Source: Clostridium sp. OS1-26 (GTDB lineage Bacteria > Bacillota > Clostridia > Clostridiales > Clostridiaceae). Taken from it: a stretch of DNA of 64,000 nucleotides. This document shows positions 1-8,300 of this stretch, piece by piece (position 1 is the stretch's first letter; every line of letters begins with the position of its first letter). The notes below the pieces were generated by a model. The model saw only the letters and a program-made list of their open reading frames with translations, made no database searches and was not told the DNA's origin. The DNA lies in NCBI RefSeq assembly GCF_030915445.1, contig NZ_CP133264.1:1054001-1118000 (forward strand), written 5' to 3'. The position numbers and the translations under genes were made by a program.

Positions 1-281
1 GTGCTCCTTTCTTTCTAGAGTTTATAAATAAGAAAGTTAATAAGGGCTTTGGTGTGGAAGTCTTAGCTAAAAGCTTAGGGATAAACCAAGAAGAGGTTAT
101 TTGTATGGGTGATGCCGGTAATGACATACACATGATAAAGTATGCTGGACTAGGCGTAGCTATGGGCAATGCATTCCCTGAGCTAAAAGAAATTGCCAAT
201 TATATTACAAAAACCAATGAAGAACATGGCGTGGCTCACGTAATAAACAAATTTATATTAAAAGACCAAAAGGTAGGATAA
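1..281 (+). CDS. Cof-type HAD-IIB family phosphatase, C-terminal part (cut by window edge)
   Basis: The frame is open from base 3 and has no start inside the window, so the gene begins upstream; the first ATG-like codon at base 54 is internal. What remains is the C-terminal part of a HAD-IIB (Cof/YidA-type) hydrolase: the lysine-glycine region (NKGFGVEVLAKSLGI), then the acidic metal-binding motif CMGDAGNDIHMIKYAG, then VAMGNAFPELKEIANYIT, all classical for this family. These enzymes are cytosolic Mg-dependent phosphatases acting on sugar phosphates or flavin nucleotides; the substrate cannot be told from this fragment. It ends in a hairpin shared with the convergent trpS. The family call is secure; the specific function is unknown. 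Confidence 0.88.
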   Translation, partial: APFFLEFINKKVNKGFGVEVLAKSLGINQEEVICMGDAGNDIHMIKYAGLGVAMGNAFPELKEIANYITKTNEEHGVAHVINKFILKDQKVG

Positions 282-297
282 AAGTTTATCCTACCTT
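270..297. terminator. Hairpin between convergent HAD gene and trpS
   Basis: A perfect 13-bp inverted repeat (AAGGTAGGATAAA and its complement, 2-base centre) covers both stop codons of two converging genes. There is no long T-run on either side, so it is a plausible but not textbook bidirectional terminator. Confidence 0.55.
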
Positions 298-1289
298 GGT
301 ATAAATCCTATTTTTTTCTGCATTTTTCTTAGCATTTTATTTGCAACATAATTTGCTTTTTCTGCGCCCTTTCTATATACACTCTCAAGATATTCTTTAT
401 CATTTAAAATTTCATTTATTCTTTTTTGTATAGGCTCCAACTCATTAACTATAGCATCTGCAACATCTAATTTAAATTGAGCATATCCTTGACCTTCATA
501 TTTCTTCTCTATTTGTTCTATGGTCATTCCTGTTATAGCATTTAATATTGTTATTAAATTCTTAACTCCTGGCTGTTCATTATTATATTTTACTACCCCT
601 AAGCTGTCAGTAACAGCTCTGCTAATTTTCTTTCTTATTACATCTGGATGATCCATTATTAATATATAGCTATTAGGATTGTCTGCTGACTTTGACATCT
701 TTTTTGTAGGCTCTTGTAAATCCATAACTTTTGCGCCTAACTCTGGAATATAAGGTTCAGGTATATTAAACGTAGGGCTGTATAGACTATTAAATCTCTC
801 AGCAATGTCTCTTGTAAGTTCAAGATGCTGCTTTTGATCTTTTCCTACTGGAACCAAGTTAGCATTATAAAGCAGTATATCTGCAGCCATTAGAACAGGA
901 TAGTCTAGTAACCCCGCACTTATGGATTCTCCGTATCTTTGAGATTTATCCTTAAATTGCGTCATTCTACTTAATTCCCCAGTATAAGTGAAGCAATTCA
1001 ATAACCAAGCTCCTTCAGCGTGAGCAGGAACATGTGATTGAATAAATATTGTATTTCTTTCCGGATCAAGCCCTGCTGCTAGGTATATTGCAAGTACCTC
1101 CAACGTTCTTCTTCTTAAATCCTTTGGCTCCTGTCTTACTGTTATAGCATGTAAATCCACTACGCAATAATAGCATTCATACTCATCCTGTAACTTAACC
1201 CAATTTTTTAAAGCTCCTAAATAATTACCTAATGTTAAATTTCCTGATGGTTGAATTCCGCTAAATATTATCTTCTTATTTTCTTCCAT
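291..1289 (-). CDS. trpS: Tryptophan--tRNA ligase
   Basis: Class I aminoacyl-tRNA synthetase of 332 residues, the usual length for bacterial TrpRS. It charges tRNA-Trp in the cytosol. Visible motifs are the HIGH-type ATP site near residues 13-24 (PSGNLTLGNYLG) and the KMSKS loop near residue 197 (KKMSKSADNP). The start is supported by GAGGTG a few bases upstream. Expression is very likely controlled by the Trp T-box leader upstream, whose terminator lies about 265 nt before the start codon; the gap between is filled by a repeat sequence. Function is not in doubt. Confidence 0.97.
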   Translation of the reverse strand: MEENKKIIFSGIQPSGNLTLGNYLGALKNWVKLQDEYECYYCVVDLHAITVRQEPKDLRRRTLEVLAIYLAAGLDPERNTIFIQSHVPAHAEGAWLLNCFTYTGELSRMTQFKDKSQRYGESISAGLLDYPVLMAADILLYNANLVPVGKDQKQHLELTRDIAERFNSLYSPTFNIPEPYIPELGAKVMDLQEPTKKMSKSADNPNSYILIMDHPDVIRKKISRAVTDSLGVVKYNNEQPGVKNLITILNAITGMTIEQIEKKYEGQGYAQFKLDVADAIVNELEPIQKRINEILNDKEYLESVYRKGAEKANYVANKMLRKMQKKIGFIPR

Positions 1290-1320
1290 AAAAATTCACC
1301 TCATTTATTTAATTATTATA

Positions 1321-1552
1321 AACAGAGTTCTTGGCATCAGATGGAGTTTGTCTGCGACCACTGGGCAATTCTGCCCGTTAAATGCCATTTAGGCATTTAA
1401 CCTCCACCTGATGCTTAGAAATCGTTATCCAGGGACGTAGCCGCTCTTTACTCCCGCTTGGAGAAAAGCAGATATCCCAAATCTGTGATTTGGTGATAGT
1501 CGCTTTCACAGAGTGCGCCAGGAGTATTAGAGCGGGTAGTCATCGGATAAAT
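1321..1552 (-). repeat. Composite hairpin repeat between the T-box terminator and trpS
   Basis: This stretch holds two adjoining large hairpins. One spans about 1334-1414, with arms GCATCAGATGGAG and CTCCACCTGATGC and smaller inner hairpins. The second spans 1441-1535, with arms CCGCTCTTTACTCC and GGAGTATTAGAGCGG. Within the second, bases 1466-1516 match, in reverse orientation, the repeat found upstream of lysC (13796-13837 and flanks) at roughly 80% by eye. No coding frame is supported. It is read as a dispersed repeat inserted into the trpS 5' untranslated region. Confidence 0.65.
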
Positions 1553-1835
1553 AAAAAAACCCTATGATTTTTTAAATCATAGGGCGTAATGTCGCTGTGC
1601 CACCTAATTTCAAAAAGACAAATAATACAGTCTTTTCCTCAACTCAGATACATAAAAATATCCTATCTTTATAACGTAAGATTAACGTCCAGGAACTACT
1701 TTTTATTCATTCCGATCCTCCAGAACCCATTCAGCTTAATCATGATTGCTATAATTCCACCACCTATAGCTCTCTTTAAATCTGTTTTTAAACCTACTTA
1801 CTTTCTATCAACGGATTTGTATTATTTCATTCTTT
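1553..1835 (-). promoter_or_regulatory. T-box riboswitch (tRNA-Trp) of trpS
   Basis: On the minus strand the T-box sequence AGGTGGCACAGCGA (1605-1592) is followed at once by a strong intrinsic terminator: a CCCTATGATTT stem at 1584-1560 and then a run of seven T. Upstream lies a long structured Stem I region with a purine-rich AGAGAG segment and candidate UGG specifier triplets, consistent with tryptophan. Uncharged tRNA-Trp would stabilise the antiterminator and let transcription continue into trpS. The class is clear; the exact specifier position is inferred from the downstream gene. Confidence 0.92.
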
Positions 1836-1841
1836 TAAAAT

Positions 1842-1870
1842 ATATTATTCTTTAAAACAAGATTTGTCAA
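1842..1870 (-). promoter_or_regulatory. Sigma-A promoter of the trpS leader
   Basis: TTGACA at 1870-1865, a 17-base spacer and TAATAT at 1847-1842. This is close to consensus and positioned to start the T-box transcript near 1835. Confidence 0.8.
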
Positions 1871-1882
1871 TACTTTTATATA

Positions 1883-2257
1883 TTATTTCTTCCATAATCC
1901 GTGTATATTACAATATTCTCTTGCAAATAATACTTCCTCATCAATTTTAAATATTGCTTCTGGCTTTTCTCCTGGCTTAAGCCATTTTCTATAAACTTTG
2001 TTAGCAGTGTGTACTTCTATCCATTCTATGTGATGTTCTTCAAGCATTGGATGTTCTACTGCTCCAACTTTTACAATTACTCCACCTTCTATTTTTTCTA
2101 TTACTGGTACATGTTTTTCAACTGCTGCATCTACTGTATTTTCTACAAGTAGTGTCATTGGCTTATTACAACAAACTAAGCTTCCTCCTGCCTTATGGAT
2201 TACCTCTACCATATTGCCACAAATCTCACATTTATAAACCTGTCTAACCTCTGTCAT
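1883..2257 (-). CDS. dfx: Desulfoferrodoxin (2Fe superoxide reductase)
   Basis: 124-residue protein that reduces superoxide to peroxide in anaerobes, using rubredoxin or similar as electron donor. The N-terminal desulforedoxin-like domain has the four iron ligands C10, C13, C29 and C30. The catalytic centre II ligands are visible as H49, H69, H75, C116 and H119 (the last two in EYCNIHG), and K48 lies next to the active-site histidine. This makes it the two-iron class I type. A strong AGGAGG site precedes the ATG. It appears monocistronic, between trpS and the giant glucan synthase-like gene. Confidence 0.96.
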   Translation of the reverse strand: MTEVRQVYKCEICGNMVEVIHKAGGSLVCCNKPMTLLVENTVDAAVEKHVPVIEKIEGGVIVKVGAVEHPMLEEHHIEWIEVHTANKVYRKWLKPGEKPEAIFKIDEEVLFAREYCNIHGLWKK

Positions 2258-2352
2258 AATGACTCCTCCTTTTTATTGAATCTTCTGATTTTAATATATA
2301 TTATTCTGCATACTTTTCTAATTTCCTTCTTTTAAAGTTGAAGTTATTATTT

Positions 2353-2366
2353 ATTTAAATATGCCT
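2353..2366 (-). repeat. Partial copy of the AGGCATATTCAAAT repeat
   Basis: Read on the minus strand, AGGCATATTTAAAT followed by AAATAATAACTT immediately follows the glucan synthase stop. It differs by one base from the 14-bp end sequence seen at 43009-43022 and at both ends of 51919-51975. No partner arm was seen nearby. Confidence 0.45.
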
Positions 2367-5300
2367 TATATTAAAACCATAACTTCATGTTCTCCTTCCT
2401 CTAAAAAAGGAACGATTCCATTTTCTAACTTAATTCCATTAAGCCAAATTCCTTTTTCATCTGATCTTTTAATTTGTATATTATATTTGGCTCCTTGTTT
2501 ATTATAGTAAATATTATAGTTTTGCCATTCATCTGGTACACATGGATTTACCATAAAGCCTTGTTTACCTATTAATTTAAGTCCAAGTATAGCCTCAATT
2601 CCTGTTCTATACATCCATCCTGCGGCTCCAGTATACCAGCTCCATCCTCCTCTTCCTGTATGAGGTTCTACTGCATAGACGTCAGCTGTCATGACATATG
2701 GTTCTACTTTGTAAACTTGACAATTTAAATATGATTTAGCGTGATTTATTGGATTAATCATATTAAATATCTTCCAAGCCTTATTGTTATATTCCATTTT
2801 AGCTAAAGCTAATATCACCCATATAGATGCATGTGTATATTGGCCGCCATTTTCCCTTACTCCTGGAACATATCCTTTAATATACCCAGGTTCTAAGGCC
2901 GATTTATCAAAGGCAGGTGTAAGAAGCAATACTATTCCCTTATCATCCTTAATTAGATTTCTTTCTAAAGCCTCCATAGCTTCTTTTGCTCTAGATTCTT
3001 TTGCAGCACCAGAAATAACAGCCCAAGACTGAGATAGTGAATCTATCTGACATTCATCATTTTGCAACGAACCTAAAGGTACACCATTATCAAAGTAGGC
3101 TCTTCTATACCAACCACCATCCCACGCATTTTTCTCTAAATTATCCCTAATAAACTCTTTTAGATCACTATATTTTGCAACCTTTTCTTTATCATTTTTT
3201 ATTTTGCATATCTCTATGAATTTATCAAGAATACTATATAAGAACCATCCTAGCCAGACACTCTCTCCTTTTCCCTCGTTTCCGACAGTGCTCATTCCGT
3301 CATTCCAATCTCCAGATCCCATCAGCGGTATGTTATGACTTCCGAACTTTAAGGATTTTTCTATTGCTTTTATGCAGTGCTCATATATAGTTCCTTTTTT
3401 ATCGGATTTTCTTGATATATTGTATCTTTCATCTTCTCCTTCCTTTAGTTCCTCGTCTTCTAAATAGCCTACCTCTTCATCTAATATGCTGTAATCTCCT
3501 GTATTTTTTATATAGTCCGCCGTAGCATAAGGAAGCCATAGTAAATCATCTGAAAACCTTGTTCTAATTCCGCTTTCTACTACAGGATGCCACCAATGTT
3601 GAACATCTCCTTCTAGATATTGTTTCGAGGCGCTATAAACTATATGTTTTCTTGATATTTCAGGGTCAAGATACGTAATAGGCATAACATCTTGAAGTTG
3701 GTCTCTAAATCCGTAAGCTCCACCTGATTGGTAGAAGGCAGTCCTTGCCCAGAATCTACAGGATATAATCTGATACATAAGCCACCCATTTATCATTAAG
3801 TCCATAGACTTATCTGGAGTTTCTACCTGTACAATATTAAACAATTTCTTCCAGAAACTATTTGTATTATTTAATTCTTTTTCAGCAACATCTTCATTAC
3901 TATACTTATTTATTACCTGAGATATCTTTTCAAAACTTTCTTCCTGTCCAAGGAGTACTAATATTTCTTTTTCTTCTCCTTCATTTAAGGTTATCTTGAC
4001 ATTTTTTGCGAGACAAGGGTCCATGCCAGCACCAACGATATTAGATAACTTTTTCAACTTAAGTGCCTCAGGAGCTTTTATATCTCCTCCTCTTCCCAAA
4101 AATTCTTTCCTGTTTCCAGTAAAAGATAACTCTTCTCCACCGATAACTTTAAGGTAGCAAATTAGTTTTCCAAAGTGTTGACTATAAGGATTCCTTGCAT
4201 AGATATAATTAGTCTCTTTATCAAATCCAGTAAATATATACTGTGCTGTTTGTTCGTGAGCTACACCCAGAACAAGCTTCGCATAGTAACTAATGGATAA
4301 TCTTCTCTTAGAACTTGTAATATTTTTAAGTTTTATGCTGCATACCTTAACACTTTCATTCATGTCGACAAACATTTTCATTTTCCCTAGAATGCCATGT
4401 GCCTCATGTTCAAATTTGGAGTATCCAAATCCATGTTCAATTATATAATCTCCATTATCCCTTATAGGCTTAGGTGATATACTCCATACACTTCCATCTA
4501 TCTCATCACGTATATATATCTCTTCTGCCTCATTATCTATGACAGGGTCATTAGACCATGTAGTTAACTTGTTTTCTCTACTATTTTTATTCCATGTATA
4601 TGAAATGCCACTTTCTGAAACATGAAAACCAAAGTTTCCATTTGAGATTACATTTATCCAAGGCGCAGGAGTATTATCGTAATTCTTAAGAATTATAATG
4701 TATGAATCACCTTCGCTACTAAAGCCACCTAAACCATTATAATAATCTAATTTAGCTATTGATGGTTTATATGAGTTATAGTTATATTGTTGTGGTTCTA
4801 TAACTAATAATTCTTTTTCGGTTTCTTCTTTGTTTTCTTCATTCATTTGAACCATTAGTGAACCTTTATCTCCATCTATTACAATTCTTGAAATAGCCAT
4901 TAATAACTCTATATCTTCTTTTTCTATAGTAGCTGTATTATGAAGAAATACTCCACCAGCTTTATTTTGTTTATCCCTGGCATGACTCGAGCTTATTAAA
5001 TCTCTTACGACATCTTGCATAGATTGAATATAGGAATTTTCCTGTAGGTTAAGTATGACTAGGTCCACCCTTAACCCCTTTATGCTCCAATACTCATGAG
5101 CACTTATAAGCTGCCTTACTAAACCTATATGCTTTTCTTCTCTAACTATTATTAATACTATAGGTAAATCTCCAGAAATACCATAAGACCAAAGAGCCGA
5201 TTGACCTTTTCTTATATTCATAATATATTTATCTCTATCTTTAAATAATGTATTCAAAAATAGGATTTTTGAAGCCATTAATTGATATAAATTTGCTTGA

Positions 5301-8300
5301 GCAGACTTTATTCCTAAGTATTTCATCTCAAGCTGCGCTCCGCTCCATGAAAGTTCAAAAACTCTACTTATATTTCTTATGTCTGCATACTTTTTAGCAA
5401 GTTCTACTACTTCATCCTTTGAATCACCTACTGCTGTAGTGAAGGCCACTATACAGGTTTCTCCTGCTTCTATTTTCATCCTCACTCTCATGCTAATTAT
5501 AGGATCAAGTATAGCTCCTGCTGTCATTTTTAATTGAGTATCGTTATCCATTGCTTGGGGATTAGATAAATCTCTTCCTCTTCCTATAAAATTAGCTCTA
5601 CTTGTTTCGTATTGAATAGTCCCTACAGTATTTCCTTCAAATGCAACAGTTTGCATAAGCCAAGGCTGCTTATCTTTTCTTGATCTAGGTCTTCTATTTG
5701 CAATAATACATCCTAAATCATCAATATACTCAGTTTTAATAAATAAATTACTAAAAGTAGGGTGAACTAAATCTGCATTATAATGCGCTAGCGTTACTTC
5801 ACAATAACTTGTAATTTCCACTATCCTAGCATGCTCGCTATGATTTGTTATAGATATTTTTCTCACTTCTGCATTATCTTCATTAGAAACAGTAAATTCT
5901 GTATGAGTTCTTAAATTACCATCTTTTCTTTTAAACTCTGCCTTATCTAATGAAAATAATACCTCATATTCTTCTCCCTCATATTTACATGGTTCATAAG
6001 CTGCGCTCCAGTATTCATTTGAGTTAATATTTTTTATATAAAAAAACATCCCGGTATCATCTAAACTTACATCTTCTCTCCATCTATAAACTGTCATATC
6101 ATCTTTTTTGCTATAACCACTTCCACTGTTAGTAATCATTAAGGAATAGCTTCCATTTGACATCAAATGAGTTTCTGGCATTTCTGTCCTTGCTGTAATA
6201 TATCTCCTTACAGCGATATTTTGTTTTTCTACAGAAATATCAGAAGCATCATATTGATATTCTCTATCATACACTATAGCTTTAGGAACTTTCTCCTGAA
6301 GCAAAAGTTCTGCAGCCTTTACTCTAGGGATTTCATGAAATCTTTCCTGAAAAATACTATTATTTAAAACATTATTTAAAGACATTAGACTCATGCCTTC
6401 ATGGTGAACCATAAAGCATTTCACCATAGCATTTTTCTTACCTTTTGGAAGTCTTTCTTGTGTATAATCTATGGATTCATAAAATCCATATCTTCCTTCT
6501 GATCCTAAATCTATTAGCCTCTTTATGTTATCCAAGGACCCCTTCATATCTATCAATAATCCCATAATCGTAGAGTATGGAGAGATTACTAGTTCATTCA
6601 TAAGCCCTCGTTTTAAACCTATTCCTGGCACACCAAAGGCTTTATATTGATAATTTAGGTTAACATCAAAATAATAGAAGGCTGATTCGGATATTCCCCA
6701 AGGAACCCCTCGTTCTTTCCCATATTTTTTTTGACCTTTAATTACAGATCTATAGGTTTCACCTAGCAATGTGTTAGGATAGCTTTTCAAAATTATAAGT
6801 GGCATAAAATATTCGAACATAGTTCCACTCCAAGAAACCAATCCTTTGCTTTTACCCATGGAAGTCATAGCCCTACCTAATTTAAACCAATGCTCTTGCT
6901 CTATATCTCCCTTAGCTATTGATACAAAACTTGCTTGCCTTGCTTCTGATGCAAGCAAATCATAGAAACAGTTATCTAATCTGTCTTTTTCTACGTCATA
7001 ACCAATTGAGAAAAGCTGTCTTTTTTTATTGTATAACATCTTAAATTCTGTGTTTTCAGCCATAGAGTCTAATTTTTCTTTTAAATCTTTAACCTTATAC
7101 AATAGATTATTTATTTCATTTTTACTACTTTCTAGTAATTGCTCTATTTCATTAAACCATTGCTCTTCTTGTAAATTCACGTTATTTAATTGGTTTCTTA
7201 AGTTATCAACTTCTTTCAATATATCACTTAATGGTGTTTTATCAGATAACTTTATAAAGCTATCTTTTATATTTTTAAGTTTTTCTAAGTTTTCCGACGC
7301 TAAATCAATCCAAGGAAATAATATTTGGATTTCTTCTAGTCTTTTATTTACACAATCTGTTAATTTGTGGTTCCAATATGGTTCCTTGTATGTTTGACTT
7401 TTCTCTATATCTACTGATTTACTTAAGAGACTTAAAAGTGATTTTCTCCATGAAAATATGTTAAATTCCATATTTGCTAGCTCATTAATTTTATCATTAT
7501 AGTAATTACTTATTTGCAACTCATCTTCTATCTCTTCATTTGCAAGCATTAAAGTATCTATTAAACCTTTTAGCAATCTATCATTAATTACTGAATTATT
7601 TACATATTCATCTAATGAAGCTACAGTAAGCCACATATATCCAGCTAAATTTCCGCTATCTACAGTAGAAATATATCTAGGATAAAGAGGTTTTTTAGTC
7701 TCTGTATCATACCAATTATAAAAGTGACCTTTATACTTTTCCAGTGAACTCATATTGGAAATCACTCTATCTATTCTGTCTACTAGTTCTAATGTTCCAA
7801 TGTACCCGAGATCAAAAGCAGCTAAATTAGATGTAATACCCATTCCCATATTTGTAGGGGATGTTCTATGTGCTACACCGTTATTAGGATCTTCTTGATA
7901 GTTATCTGGTGCTAGCCAATTGTTATCCTCATTTACAAAATCCTCAAAATATGCCCAGGTTTTTCTACTTAATCTTCTTAATATTTGTTCTTCTTCTTTA
8001 TTTAATTCCTCTTTTTCTTCCTTTATCTCTTTGCTTATTTTATATGCTATGTATGGACTTAAAAACCATATAATGCAAGAAGGAGCCATTATAATTGTCG
8101 TTTCTAGCGAATTTCTGAAGGATATAATTAAAGTTAGAACACTTATTATACTTCCTATCCACATAGCTGATATAAAATCCTTTAAATTTCTACCAGAATT
8201 GGCCTCTACGTCTGCTGCAGTTTGCCATTGCAGCATCTTTTTCTTGCTTATAAGCAATCTATAAATTGTTCTAATAATAGCATCCAACATTAAATATGCT

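Noticed and set aside
1589..1855. Open frame on the plus strand opposite the trpS leader
   Set aside because: It lies entirely over the T-box riboswitch and promoter, has no ribosome site and no family resemblance.
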